A stretch of DNA of 64,000 nt from Novosphingobium sp. FSW06-99 (GCF_001519065.1 NZ_KQ954263.1:62001-126000); one strand, 5' to 3'. Counted from the first letter of the stretch, positions 49,404 through 58,482 are shown. The notes: generated by a model from the letters alone, not told the origin. Translations and numbers: made by a program.

Positions 49404-50708
49404 TCAGGCGGGGGCGGTGGCGAGCCGTTGCCCCCGCCGCACCGCCCAATAGATCGGCAAGCCGCAGGCCAGCAGCCCCGCGCCATAGGCCATCGCCTCC
49501 AGCCCCAGGCCCCAGGTCGCCCAGGCCGAGAACACCGCGCCAAACAGCGCCACCGGCACGATCAGGCGTTCGCCGGGCAGCAGCCGGATCGCCGCGAGCA
49601 TGGTCATGGCATAAGTCAGCATCCCGGCGGCCAGGCTGACCGAGGCGATGAACTGAAACAGATCGCCCATGCCGCGCCCGAAATTGAGCAAGGTGACCGC
49701 GCTGAGCAACAGGCTGGACACCACATGCCCGCGCGCGGGCGTGCCGTTGCGGCTTTCGGCGGCGAACCATTGCGGAAACACGCCGCCGCGCGCCATCGCC
49801 CAGGGCATTTCGCCCTGCAGCAGGATAAACCCGTTGAGCGCGCCGAACGCGCTGATCGCGGCGAACACCGCGACGATGCCGCCCACCGCGCCGCCAAAAT
49901 GCCGGCCCAGAAACGCTGCCACCGGCGCGGGCGAGCCGGCCGCCGCCGCGATCGGCATATAGCCCTGAAATGCCAGCGAAATGCCCAGGAAGATGGCGCC
50001 CGACAGCACCGTGCCGACCAGCGTCGCCATGGGCACCACACGCGCGGCATGTTCGACTTTGTCGGCGGGCACAGTCGCCGATTCTATGCCCAGAAAGGCC
50101 CAGAAACACAGGCCTGCCGCCGCCGCGATATTCCCCCCGGTGATCGGCACGGGGGTCTGCACGATCGGCGGCGTGCCCGACAGCCACAGCCACCCCGCCA
50201 GGCCGATCACGGCCAACAGCGGCACCGATTTGACCAGCGTGGTCACCAGCGTCAGATCGCCCGCACCACGCACGCCGCGAATGTTGACCAGTGTCAGCAC
50301 CCACACGCAGCCGACCGCCATGATCGCGGGCAGCCCCGGCACATGCCCGATCGCCGGGATCACCCCCGACAAGGCGCTGACCACTGCGACCGCCAGCGCG
50401 CCATTGCCCGCCCACAGCAGGATCCAGTAACTCCACGCGGTAACAAACCCGGCGAACGGCCCGAACGCGGCCTGGACATAGCCATAGGGACCGCCCGCCA
50501 TCGGTGTCTTTGCGCCCAGCCGCGCAAACACCAGCGCCATCGCCAGCGCCGCCGCGCTGGTGACAATCCACCCGATCAACTGGTTTGCGCCCAGCGGGGC
50601 CAATGTCGCGGGCAGCAGATAGACGCCCGATCCGATCAGATTGCCCACCACCAGCGCCAGCGCCATCCACGGCCCCAGCCCGCGCGGTTTGTCCGATGTC
50701 TGCGCCAA
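49404..50708 (-). CDS. APC family amino acid/amine permease
   Basis: 434-residue inner-membrane transporter with about twelve helices. The start is a TTG at 50708 (AQTSDKPRGLGPWMALALVV) with GGAGG seven bases upstream; a more distal TTG would overlap the GT2 gene. Family features are GNLIGSGVYLLPATLAPLGA in helix 1, GGPYGYVQAAFGPFAGFVTA and FWAFLGIESATVPADKVEHA. It resembles AdiC/PotE-type exchangers of the APC superfamily. Its stop lies three bases from that of the PYROXD2-like gene (convergent). Import of the substrate for the Rieske unit is possible but unproven. Confidence 0.92.
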   Translation of the reverse strand: MAQTSDKPRGLGPWMALALVVGNLIGSGVYLLPATLAPLGANQLIGWIVTSAAALAMALVFARLGAKTPMAGGPYGYVQAAFGPFAGFVTAWSYWILLWAGNGALAVAVVSALSGVIPAIGHVPGLPAIMAVGCVWVLTLVNIRGVRGAGDLTLVTTLVKSVPLLAVIGLAGWLWLSGTPPIVQTPVPITGGNIAAAAGLCFWAFLGIESATVPADKVEHAARVVPMATLVGTVLSGAIFLGISLAFQGYMPIAAAAGSPAPVAAFLGRHFGGAVGGIVAVFAAISAFGALNGFILLQGEMPWAMARGGVFPQWFAAESRNGTPARGHVVSSLLLSAVTLLNFGRGMGDLFQFIASVSLAAGMLTYAMTMLAAIRLLPGERLIVPVALFGAVFSAWATWGLGLEAMAYGAGLLACGLPIYWAVRRGQRLATAPA

Positions 50709-50758
50709 CCCGGTCCCTCCCTGCCAATATGGCAGACTAGCACCGGTTTGGCGGGCGT

Positions 50759-51547
50759 CTATTCCCAACTGCGGTTACGCAGCGCCTCGCTCAGCATCTT
50801 GCGCCGGGCGAACTTGCCGGCCAGGTGCGAATGGAAAAACCATGGCATCGCGCGCGCCGGCAACAGGCCATAGGCGATTTTTTCCCACCCGTTCCAACTG
50901 ACCGCGTTGGAATTGGTGCGGCGGGGCGATGGGAAGCAATAGTGGTGCCGGTCATAGATCGACGGGCCCTTGTCCATCATCCGCACCATGATCTCGTGGT
51001 CTTCGAGCACATAGGGCCAGATCGCGCTGTCGAACCCGCCAACGCTGCGGAACAAGTCCAGCCGCCAGGCCTGCGCATAAGTGCCGGCATGGCATTTGCG
51101 CGGCATGATCCAGCGGGCGAACAGCACGCGGCGCAACCGCCGCCGGGCCCTGCCGCTGTGGGGCGGGGCATAGATGTCGATCGCCATTGCGCTGGTCGCG
51201 GTGGGGTTGGCGTCAAACAGCGCCAGGCAGCGCGACACATAGTGCGGCGGATAGATCGTGTCGGCGTTGAGAAAGCCGATAAATTCGCCCTGCGCCAGCG
51301 TGATGCCCTTCATCAGCGCGGGCACGACGCCGGGGGTGTCTTCATCGACATGGGTATAGTCGATGTCGCTGGCGGCCAGAAACTGTTCGACCAGCGCGGG
51401 CGAGCTGTCGTTCGACCGGTTGTTGACGATCACCAGCCGGAAATCGCGCGTATCCTGCGCGGCGATCGCGCGCAGCGTCGGCAGGATGTAATTTTCTTCG
51501 TTGTAATAAGGCAGGACCAGCGTGATCCGCTTTGGCAGTGACGTCAC
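50759..51547 (-). CDS. Glycosyltransferase family 2
   Basis: 262-residue GT-A glycosyltransferase starting with GTG at 51547. The nucleotide-sugar domain is ITLVLPYYNEENYILPTLRA, LVIVNNRSNDSSPALV and the metal motif in FIGFLNADTIYPPHYV (D-x-D-like NAD). GGFDSAIWPYVLEDHEIMVR is the acceptor-side ED motif. A basic C-terminal part with AYGLLPARAMPWFFHSHLAG may bind the membrane. It stands next to the response regulator with no clear polysaccharide operon. The target glycan is unknown. Confidence 0.9.
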   Translation of the reverse strand: MTSLPKRITLVLPYYNEENYILPTLRAIAAQDTRDFRLVIVNNRSNDSSPALVEQFLAASDIDYTHVDEDTPGVVPALMKGITLAQGEFIGFLNADTIYPPHYVSRCLALFDANPTATSAMAIDIYAPPHSGRARRRLRRVLFARWIMPRKCHAGTYAQAWRLDLFRSVGGFDSAIWPYVLEDHEIMVRMMDKGPSIYDRHHYCFPSPRRTNSNAVSWNGWEKIAYGLLPARAMPWFFHSHLAGKFARRKMLSEALRNRSWE

Positions 51548-51642
51548 ATCGATCCTTTGCCCAGGCTACGGGTGTCTGTGCCGAAAACCGCCTTTCGGGA
51601 GCGGGCCGGTGCCGACTCCCCGCAAAAGATGCAACAAAGACT

Positions 51643-52314
51643 TTACGGCTTGTCGAGCACGTAGCCGAGCGAGCGCACCGTGCGCAAGGGATAGCCTGCA
51701 CCGACATCGCGCAGCGCGCGGCGCAACCGGCTGACCCAGGCATCGACCGTGCGCTCGTCGATCGGCTGCCCCTGCTTGCCCAGCGCGGCGATCAGTTGTG
51801 CGCGCGAAAAGACATTGCCGGGCTGTTCCATCAGATAGCGCAACAGGCGAAACTCGTTGGGCATCAGCGGCACCGGTTTGTCCTTCCAGCGCGCCTGCAA
51901 CGCCGCCAGATCGAGCGACAGATCACCCAGGCGCAGCGTGCGCGTGGGCAGATCGGTGTCGGGCAATTGCAGCGACAGCACGCGGTCGAGCACGGTTGAT
52001 CGGTCGATCGGCCCGACCAGATAGTCATCGGCACCTGCGCGCAAGGCACGGCGCTTGGCCTCTGCCTCGTCTTCTTCGAGCACCATCGTCACATGCGCCG
52101 CCTCGGTCTGCGGGTCGCAGCGCAGGCGGCGGCACAGTTCCAGCCCCGACAGATCGGGCAACACCCAATCGACAAAGGCCCACGGCTTGCCATCGAGCAA
52201 AGGCAGCGGGGCATCGCCCAGCCACGTGTGGAACACGACGCGCAGATCGCCGTGAAGAAAGTTGTCGTCGCCACCGGACAGGGCGCCGGTGACCAGGATA
52301 TCAATCTGCCGCAT
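51643..52314 (-). CDS. OmpR/PhoB-type regulator with degenerate receiver
   Basis: 223-residue regulator. The start at 52314 (MRQIDILVTGALSGGDDNFL) places the receiver at the N-terminus with AGGA upstream; an ATG at 52350 adds 12 residues. The winged helix is normal (PLMPNEFRLLRYLMEQPGNV; ERTVDAWVSRLRRALRDVG; YPLRTVRSLGYVLD). The receiver keeps a candidate phospho-acceptor aspartate (FVDWVLPDLSGLELC). It lacks the N-terminal acidic pair, and the invariant lysine is glycine (DDYLVGPIDRST). It therefore may not use phosphorylation. No kinase gene is adjacent. Confidence 0.88.
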   Translation of the reverse strand: MRQIDILVTGALSGGDDNFLHGDLRVVFHTWLGDAPLPLLDGKPWAFVDWVLPDLSGLELCRRLRCDPQTEAAHVTMVLEEDEAEAKRRALRAGADDYLVGPIDRSTVLDRVLSLQLPDTDLPTRTLRLGDLSLDLAALQARWKDKPVPLMPNEFRLLRYLMEQPGNVFSRAQLIAALGKQGQPIDERTVDAWVSRLRRALRDVGAGYPLRTVRSLGYVLDKP

Positions 52315-52480
52315 CGGATCCTGTCGTCTGGTTGCAAGGGCGAATGTCATGCGCCACCCATGTCGCGGTAATGTGACCGGTGCATGACGATCGACAAGGA
52401 CTTGCCTTTACAGGCCGCAACGGCTTTGTTCAGCGCGCGGCGATAGACAGAACAAGCCGCGCATTCTGGAGAGGCGGGCG

Positions 52481-53206
52481 ATGCACGGGGCGATTTTCGG
52501 TGAATTTGCAGGGACCATGGTGCTGTTGCTGTTCGGCAACGGGGTGGTCGCCAATGTCGTGCTCGATCGGTCCAAGGGCAAGGATGGCGGGTGGATGGTG
52601 ATTGCCACCGGCTGGGGTTTTGCGGTGTTCTGCGGCATTGTCACCAGCCTGGCGGTGGGCGGGGTGGCGCACCTGAACCCTGCGGTCACGCTGGCCAGCG
52701 CGATCGTGTCGGGCGATTACAGCCATGTCGTGCCCTATATCGGCGCGCAACTGGCAGGCGCAGTGTTGTCCGGGCTGCTGGTCTGGCTGGTCTATCTGCC
52801 GCACTGGGCTTCGTCCGATCCCGATAGCAAGCTGGCGGTGTTCTGCACCCAGCCGGCGATCCGTTCGACCGGCAGCAACGCGCTGAGCGAACTGATCGTG
52901 ACTGCCGTGCTGATCGTGGTGGGCATGGCGCTGGCGTCAAAAGGTTTTGTCGGCACCGGCTTGGCGCCGGGCATGGGGCCGTTTTTCTGGGGCATTCTGG
53001 TATGGGGGGTGGGCCTCTCGCTGGGCGGGCAAACCGGCTATGCGATCAATCCCGCGCGCGATCTGGGCCCGCGCATCGCGCACTGGCTGTTGCCGATCGC
53101 GGGCAAGCGCGATTCGGACTGGGGCTATGCCTGGGTGCCGGTGCTGGCGCCGATGGCGGGCGCAGGGCTGGGTGCACTGATCGTGCGTGCCACCGGCATC
53201 GCCTGA
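52481..53206 (+). CDS. MIP family aquaglyceroporin
   Basis: 241-residue channel of the major intrinsic protein family with six helices. Both NPA boxes are present: GGVAHLNPAVTLASAI and GYAINPARDLGPRIAHWLLP. The aspartate after the second NPA-R (NPARDLGPR) is typical of glycerol facilitators (GlpF-like) rather than strict water channels. ATG 52481 follows GGAGAGG. No glycerol kinase gene adjoins it; glycerol or another small polyol is the likely substrate. A dispersed repeat pair and a bidirectional terminator follow. Confidence 0.93.
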   Translation: MHGAIFGEFAGTMVLLLFGNGVVANVVLDRSKGKDGGWMVIATGWGFAVFCGIVTSLAVGGVAHLNPAVTLASAIVSGDYSHVVPYIGAQLAGAVLSGLLVWLVYLPHWASSDPDSKLAVFCTQPAIRSTGSNALSELIVTAVLIVVGMALASKGFVGTGLAPGMGPFFWGILVWGVGLSLGGQTGYAINPARDLGPRIAHWLLPIAGKRDSDWGYAWVPVLAPMAGAGLGALIVRATGIA

Positions 53207-53207
53207 A

Positions 53208-53335
53208 TCCTCCCCGTGCCGGGGAGGGGGACCAGCGAAGCTGGTGGAGGGGGCGTGCCTCCTGGCGCAGGCATCGCGTGGGGCACTGCCCCTCCACCAC
53301 CCTTCGGGCGGTCCCCCTCCCCGGCACGGGGAGGA
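53208..53335. repeat. Inverted pair of GC-rich extragenic repeats
   Basis: Two copies of an element of about 46 bases face each other. The left copy starts TCCTCCCCGTGCCGGGGAGG (53208-53253) and the right copy is its near-exact reverse complement (53289-53335). They differ mainly in the small inner hairpin. Shorter copies of the outer palindrome are at 30663 and 39998. They begin two bases after the aquaglyceroporin stop codon. Confidence 0.8.
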
Positions 53336-53336
53336 C

Positions 53337-53372
53337 AAAAAAGGGGCGGTCGTTGCCGACCGCCCCTTTTTT
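53337..53372. terminator. Bidirectional intrinsic terminator
   Basis: AAAAAA, GGGGCGGTCG-TTGC-CGACCGCCCC, TTTTTT: a perfect ten-pair stem with A- and T-runs on either side. It ends both the aquaglyceroporin transcript (plus) and the atp operon (minus, last gene ends at 53393). Confidence 0.9.
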
Positions 53373-53392
53373 CGGATTTATGGTACGCCGTA

Positions 53393-53647
53393 TCAGCCGA
53401 CGCGTTCGGCCAGCACTGTCAGCCCGGTGGTGCTGACTTCGGCGAAACCGCCCTTGACCACGATGTCTTCGGGTGTCGCACCGGCGGTGCGCCAGACGCG
53501 GATCACGCCGTCGTTGATCGTCGTGGTGAACGGCGCGTGGCCTTCCAGCACGCCGAATTCGCCTTCGGCGCCCGGCACGTTGACCATATGGACGTGTTCC
53601 GACAGCACGAGACGGGCCGGGGTGACGAGTTCAAACAGCAGCGGCAT
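53393..53647 (-). CDS. atpC: ATP synthase epsilon subunit (short form)
   Basis: 84-residue F1 epsilon subunit. ATG 53647 (MPLLFELVTPARLVLSEHVH) has AGGA seven bases upstream. The beta-sandwich domain is complete (VNVPGAEGEFGVLEGHAPFT; GFAEVSTTGLTVLAERVG). The C-terminal helical hairpin of longer epsilon subunits is absent, as in many alphaproteobacteria, where ATPase inhibition relies on other means such as the zeta subunit. Last gene of the operon. A hairpin CACCCCC-GTTGCC-GGGGGTG (53668-53687) lies in the gap after atpD. Confidence 0.95.
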   Translation of the reverse strand: MPLLFELVTPARLVLSEHVHMVNVPGAEGEFGVLEGHAPFTTTINDGVIRVWRTAGATPEDIVVKGGFAEVSTTGLTVLAERVG

Positions 53648-53700
53648 GGTCAATTCCTGGTGGTGCCCACCCCCGTTGCCGGGGGTGAAGGCCGGTCTTG

Positions 53701-55146
53701 TCAGGCTTCGTCGGCCAGTTTCTTTGCCTTGGCGATCGCTTCTTCGATCCCGCCGACCATGTAGAACGCGGCTTCGGGCAAGTGATCGTATTCGCCGTCG
53801 ACCACCGCCTTGAACGAACGCACGGTGTCTTCGATCTGCACGAACTTGCCGGGGATGCCGGTGAACACCTCGGCGACGTGGAACGGCTGCGACAGGAAAC
53901 GCTGGATCTTGCGCGCGCGGGCAACGGTCAGCTTGTCCTCTTCGGACAGTTCGTCCATCCCCAGAATGGCGATGATGTCCTGCAGCGACTTGTACTTCTG
54001 CAGGGTTTCCTGAACGCGGCGGGCGGTGGCGTAATGTTCGTCACCCACGATGCGCGGTTCGAGCACGCGGCTGGTCGAATCGAGCGGGTCCACCGCCGGA
54101 TAGATGCCGAGTTCCGAAATCGCGCGGTTGAGCGTGGTGGTCGCGTCAAGGTGCGCGAACGAGGCGGCCGGCGCAGGGTCGGTCAAGTCGTCGGCCGGCA
54201 CGTAGATCGCCTGGACCGAGGTGATCGAGCCCTTGTTGGTCGAGGTGATGCGTTCCTGCAACTGGCCCATGTCGGTGGCCAGCGTCGGCTGATAGCCCAC
54301 CGCCGAAGGAATACGGCCGAGCAGCGCCGACACTTCCGAACCGGCCTGGGTAAAGCGAAAGATGTTGTCGACGAAGAACAGCACGTCCTGGCCTTCGACG
54401 TCGCGGAAATATTCCGCCATCGTCAGACCCGACAGCGCAACGCGGGCGCGGGCGCCCGGCGGTTCGTTCATCTGGCCGAACACCAGCGCCACTTTCGACC
54501 CTTCGGAGGTCGCCTTGCCGTCGGCATCCTTGGCGATGACCCCGGCGTCGAGGAATTCGTGATAGAGGTCGTTGCCTTCGCGGGTGCGTTCACCCACCCC
54601 TGCAAACACCGACACGCCGCCGTGGCCCTTGGCGATGTTGTTGATCAGTTCCTGGATCAGCACGGTCTTGCCCACGCCCGCGCCGCCGAACAGGCCAATC
54701 TTGCCGCCGCGCGCATATGGCGCAAGCAAGTCGATGACCTTGATCCCGGTGACCAGGATCGCCGATTCGGTCGACTGGTCGATGAATTCGGGGGCCTTGG
54801 CATGGATCGGTGCGAACGTTTCGGCGCCGACCGGGCCGTTGTCGTCGATCGGTTCGCCGATCACGTTGAGAATGCGGCCCAGCGTCTTGGGACCGACCGG
54901 CACGGTGATCTGGGCGCCGGTGCTGCGCACCGGCTGGCCACGGGTCAGACCGTCGGTCGAGTCCATGGCGATCGTGCGCACGGTGCCTTCACCAAGGTGC
55001 TGTGCCACTTCGAGCACGAGGCGGTTGCCGTTGTTGTCGGTTTCGAGCGCGGTCAGGATCGCGGGCAATTCGCCTTCGAACGCCACGTCAACGACGGCGC
55101 CGATGACCTGGCTGATCTTGCCGGTAGAGGAGAGCACGGTGGCCAT
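53701..55146 (-). CDS. atpD: ATP synthase beta subunit
   Basis: 481-residue catalytic F1 subunit. The P-loop is IGLFGGAGVGKTVLIQELIN. The catalytic glutamate region is FAGVGERTREGNDLYHEF. Walker B is DVLFFVDNIFRFTQAGSEVS, and the DELSEED motif is ILGMDELSEEDK near the C-terminus. It forms the catalytic sites with AtpA at the cytoplasmic membrane. Fourth gene of atpHAGDC. Confidence 0.98.
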   Translation of the reverse strand: MATVLSSTGKISQVIGAVVDVAFEGELPAILTALETDNNGNRLVLEVAQHLGEGTVRTIAMDSTDGLTRGQPVRSTGAQITVPVGPKTLGRILNVIGEPIDDNGPVGAETFAPIHAKAPEFIDQSTESAILVTGIKVIDLLAPYARGGKIGLFGGAGVGKTVLIQELINNIAKGHGGVSVFAGVGERTREGNDLYHEFLDAGVIAKDADGKATSEGSKVALVFGQMNEPPGARARVALSGLTMAEYFRDVEGQDVLFFVDNIFRFTQAGSEVSALLGRIPSAVGYQPTLATDMGQLQERITSTNKGSITSVQAIYVPADDLTDPAPAASFAHLDATTTLNRAISELGIYPAVDPLDSTSRVLEPRIVGDEHYATARRVQETLQKYKSLQDIIAILGMDELSEEDKLTVARARKIQRFLSQPFHVAEVFTGIPGKFVQIEDTVRSFKAVVDGEYDHLPEAAFYMVGGIEEAIAKAKKLADEA

Positions 55147-55210
55147 GGATGTTTCCTTGCGTTCTTATCGTTACGTCAGAGCGCTTTCGCGCCCGTCAAT
55201 TCAGATGCCG

Positions 55211-56083
55211 CTACAGCGCTTCCGCGCCCGCGATGATTTCGATCAGTTCGGTGGTGATCGCGGCCTGGCGGCTGCGGTTGTACTGGATGGTCAGCTTCTT
55301 GATCAGTTCACCGGCGTTGCGCGTGGCGTTGTCCATCGCGGTCATCGATGCGCCCTGTTCGCTGGCCATATTTTCCAGCAGCGCGCCGAAAATCTGGTTG
55401 CGCAGATACCGCGGCAGCAAATCGGCCAGCACGGTTTCCTCATCGGGTTCATAGGTCACCACCGCGCCGTCGGTCACCGCCAGCTTGGGCGTGGGCACCG
55501 GCACGATCTGCTGTTCGGTCGGTTCCTGCACCAGCGCGCTCTTGAACTTGCCGAAGAACAAGTGCGCGACATCGAACTTGCCCGCATCGTACAGCGCCAG
55601 CAATTCGGCGGAAATCGCCTCGGCCTCGGCAAAGCCGGGCTCGCGCACTTGCGTCGTGTCGAACGCGCCAAGGATCGCGTTGGGATAGTCGCGGCGGATC
55701 GGCGCACGGCCCTTGCGCCCGACCAGATAGAACAGCACCGTCTTGCCTTCGGCGGCCAATTCGCGCGCGCGCAGCTTGGCGGCCTTGACGATGTTGGCGT
55801 TGAACGCGCCGCACAGCCCGCGATCGGAATTGGCGACGACCAGCAGATGCACCTGATCCTTGCCGGTTCCCGCCAGCAGGCGCGGCGAATTGTCGCTCAG
55901 CACCACCCGGCTGGCCAGGCTGCCGACCACGCTGGCCAGACGCAGCGCATAGGGTCGCGCGGCCTCTGCCGAGGCCTGCGCCTTGCGCAGCTTGGCCGCG
56001 GCGACCATCTGCTTGGCCTTGGTGATCTTCTGGGTCGATTTGACCGAGTTGATCCGGCCTTTAAGTTCCTTCAGCGAGGCCAC
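55211..56083 (-). CDS. atpG: ATP synthase gamma subunit
   Basis: 290-residue F1 rotor shaft. It starts with GTG at 56083 (ASLKELKGRINSVKSTQKIT). The N- and C-terminal coiled-coil helices are clear (ITKAKQMVAAAKLRKAQ; MTAMDNATRNAGELIKKLTI; YNRSRQAAITTELIEIIAGA), with SDRGLCGAFNANIVKAAK in the globular part. The spacer between atpA and this gene holds a GC-rich hairpin (56140-56170). Confidence 0.97.
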   Translation of the reverse strand: MASLKELKGRINSVKSTQKITKAKQMVAAAKLRKAQASAEAARPYALRLASVVGSLASRVVLSDNSPRLLAGTGKDQVHLLVVANSDRGLCGAFNANIVKAAKLRARELAAEGKTVLFYLVGRKGRAPIRRDYPNAILGAFDTTQVREPGFAEAEAISAELLALYDAGKFDVAHLFFGKFKSALVQEPTEQQIVPVPTPKLAVTDGAVVTYEPDEETVLADLLPRYLRNQIFGALLENMASEQGASMTAMDNATRNAGELIKKLTIQYNRSRQAAITTELIEIIAGAEAL

Positions 56084-56178
56084 TCGTCGGCTCCCTTTTC
56101 ACCGTCAAAGCGCGCTGACGGTATCAATTCGTGGGCCTGGCCGGGGCCTCCCGCAACAGGGGGCCCCGGCATCGGCGA

Positions 56179-57708
56179 TCAGGCAAACTGCTTGGCAAAC
56201 GTGTCGAGCGCGGCCTTGACCTTGGCGCGCGTGGCGTCGCCCAGATCCTTGGTGGTGCGGATCTCGGTCAGCACGTCTGCGTGGTTGGCATGCAGATAGC
56301 TCAACAATTCGGCTTCGTATTCCACCACGTCGGTCACCTGGATCGCATCGAGATAGCCCTGCGTACCGGCAAAGATCACCACGGTCTGTTCTTCGAACGA
56401 CAGCGGCGAAAACTGCGGCTGCTTGAGCAGCTCGGTCAGGCGCGAGCCGCGGTTGAGCAGCTTTTGCGTCGAAGCGTCGAGGTCCGACCCGAACTGCGCA
56501 AACGCCGCCATTTCGCGGTACTGTGCCAGTTCCAGCTTGATCGAGCCCGAAACCTTCTTCATCGCCTTGGTCTGCGCTGACGAACCGACGCGGCTGACCG
56601 ACAGGCCGACGTTGATCGCCGGGCGGATGCCCTGGAAGAACAGGCCGGTTTCGAGGAAGATCTGGCCGTCGGTGATCGAGATCACGTTGGTCGGAATATA
56701 AGCCGACACGTCACCCGCCTGGGTTTCGATGATCGGCAGCGCGGTCAGCGAACCGGCGCCGTTGTCGTCGTTCATCTTGGCAGCACGTTCCAGCAGACGG
56801 CTGTGCAGATAGAACACGTCGCCCGGATAGGCTTCGCGGCCCGGCGGGCGGCGCAGCAGCAGCGACATCTGGCGATAAGCAACTGCCTGCTTGGACAAAT
56901 CGTCATAGACGATGACCGCATGCATGCCGTTGTCGCGGAAGAATTCGCCCATCGTGCAGCCGGTGTAGGGCGCCAGATACTGCAACGGGGCCGGTTCCGA
57001 CGCGGTCGCGGCGACCACGATGGTATATTCCAGTGCGCCCGATTCTTCGAGCTGGCGCACGATCTGCGCCACGGTCGAACGCTTCTGGCCGACGGCGACA
57101 TAGATGCAGTACAGCTTTTTCGATTCATCGTCCCCGGCGTTGGCCGCCTTCTGGTTGATGAACGTGTCGATCGCCACGGCGGTCTTGCCGGTCTGGCGGT
57201 CGCCGATGATCAGTTCGCGCTGGCCACGGCCGATCGGCACCAGCGCGTCGATCGCCTTGAGCCCGGTCTGCACCGGTTCGTGTACCGATTTGCGCGGGAT
57301 GATGCCAGGCGCCTTGATTTCAACGCGGCGGCGTTCGGTCGATTCGATCGGCCCCTTGCCATCGATCGGATTGCCCAGCGCATCGACCACGCGGCCCAGC
57401 AGGCCCTTGCCGATCGGCACGTCGACGATCGTGCCGGTGCGGCGCACGATGTCGCCTTCCTTGATTTCGGTGTCGGTGCCAAAGATCACGACGCCGACAT
57501 TGTCGGCTTCGAGGTTCAGCGCCATGCCCTTGATGCCATTGGCGAATTCGACCATTTCACCGGCCTGGACCTGATCCAGACCGTGAATGCGGGCGATGCC
57601 GTCGCCGACCGACAACACGGTGCCGACTTCCGAGACTTGCGCCTCGGTGCCGAAGCTGGCGATCTGGTCCTTGATGACCCGGGAGATTTCAGCAGCGCGG
57701 ATTTCCAT
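56179..57708 (-). CDS. atpA: ATP synthase alpha subunit
   Basis: 509-residue non-catalytic F1 nucleotide-binding subunit. The N-terminus AAEISRVIKDQIASFGTEAQ, P-loop ELIIGDRQTGKTAVAIDTFI, MGEFFRDNGMHAVIVYDDLS and RRPPGREAYPGDVFYLHSRL are all standard. The C-terminal helical domain is complete. Second gene of the operon, 34 bases after atpH. Confidence 0.98.
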   Translation of the reverse strand: MEIRAAEISRVIKDQIASFGTEAQVSEVGTVLSVGDGIARIHGLDQVQAGEMVEFANGIKGMALNLEADNVGVVIFGTDTEIKEGDIVRRTGTIVDVPIGKGLLGRVVDALGNPIDGKGPIESTERRRVEIKAPGIIPRKSVHEPVQTGLKAIDALVPIGRGQRELIIGDRQTGKTAVAIDTFINQKAANAGDDESKKLYCIYVAVGQKRSTVAQIVRQLEESGALEYTIVVAATASEPAPLQYLAPYTGCTMGEFFRDNGMHAVIVYDDLSKQAVAYRQMSLLLRRPPGREAYPGDVFYLHSRLLERAAKMNDDNGAGSLTALPIIETQAGDVSAYIPTNVISITDGQIFLETGLFFQGIRPAINVGLSVSRVGSSAQTKAMKKVSGSIKLELAQYREMAAFAQFGSDLDASTQKLLNRGSRLTELLKQPQFSPLSFEEQTVVIFAGTQGYLDAIQVTDVVEYEAELLSYLHANHADVLTEIRTTKDLGDATRAKVKAALDTFAKQFA

Positions 57709-57742
57709 GTTCTGCCTTTCTAGGAAGACGTGTGCAGGCCGT

Positions 57743-58297
57743 TCAGGCCTTTACAGCCTGGGCAAGCGAATTGAGACGGGTGCGGATGGAGCCATCGATG
57801 CGCTGGCTGCCGATCTGGACAACCAGACCGCCAAGCAGGGCGGGATCGATGTGGGTACGAAGCGTCACGGTGCGGCCTTCGCGCTGCGCCAGCTTGGCAG
57901 TCAGCGCGGCGATCTGGCCTTCGGTCAGTGCATGCGCGGTGGTGACATCGGCGGTCACTTCGCCGCGCGCATCGGCGGCAATCGCGGCAAACGCGCGGAT
58001 TACTGCGGGCAATTGCGCCAGACGGCGGTTGCCGGCCAGCACGCCGAGAAAATTGGTGGTCAGCCCATGCAGCGACAGCACCTGGGCCACCGCCTTGATC
58101 GCGCGTTCGGCGTCATTGCGCGAAACCTGCGGATCGTGGAGCAGTTGGGCAAGATCGCTCGATTCGCTGATCGCGGCCAAAAGCCGGTCAAGATCGCCCT
58201 CGACCACGGCACGCGCATCGTGTTCGCCGGCCAGCGCAAACAAAGCCGAAGCGTAACGCCCTGCCAGGCTGGCCGTAATGCCGCCGGAAATCCCCAC
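57743..58297 (-). CDS. atpH: ATP synthase delta subunit
   Basis: 184-residue stator subunit linking F1 to the F0 b-subunits. It starts with GTG at 58297 (GISGGITASLAGRYASALFA). The helical N-domain (DLAQLLHDPQVSRNDAERAI) and the C-terminal LGGLVVQIGSQRIDGSIRTR are characteristic. First gene of atpHAGDC; F0 genes are absent here, as usual in alphaproteobacteria where they form a separate operon. The operon promoter should lie in 58298-58482, which contains a perfect palindrome. Confidence 0.96.
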   Translation of the reverse strand: MGISGGITASLAGRYASALFALAGEHDARAVVEGDLDRLLAAISESSDLAQLLHDPQVSRNDAERAIKAVAQVLSLHGLTTNFLGVLAGNRRLAQLPAVIRAFAAIAADARGEVTADVTTAHALTEGQIAALTAKLAQREGRTVTLRTHIDPALLGGLVVQIGSQRIDGSIRTRLNSLAQAVKA

Positions 58298-58387
58298 GCG
58301 CCTCTTTCCCCCTCATCGGATGAGCCAAACGGGCCGCGCCAGGTCCGCAGGGAAGCGGCAGCATCAGCCCGTCTTGGGGGGGCGCCT

Positions 58388-58403
58388 AGCAACCTCGGTT
58401 GCT
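58388..58403. promoter_or_regulatory. Perfect 16-base palindrome upstream of the atp operon
   Basis: AGCAACC-TC-GGTTGCT lies about 90 bases upstream of the atpH start, in a locally AT-richer stretch. It could be an operator or part of the operon leader. No factor can be named. Confidence 0.4.
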
Positions 58404-58482
58404 TATTACAAGATAGCAAATGGCGTGGGTTGCGGGCACCGGGCAAACGCCTGTGCAGACGTATGCGGATTCGCGTGCCGAT

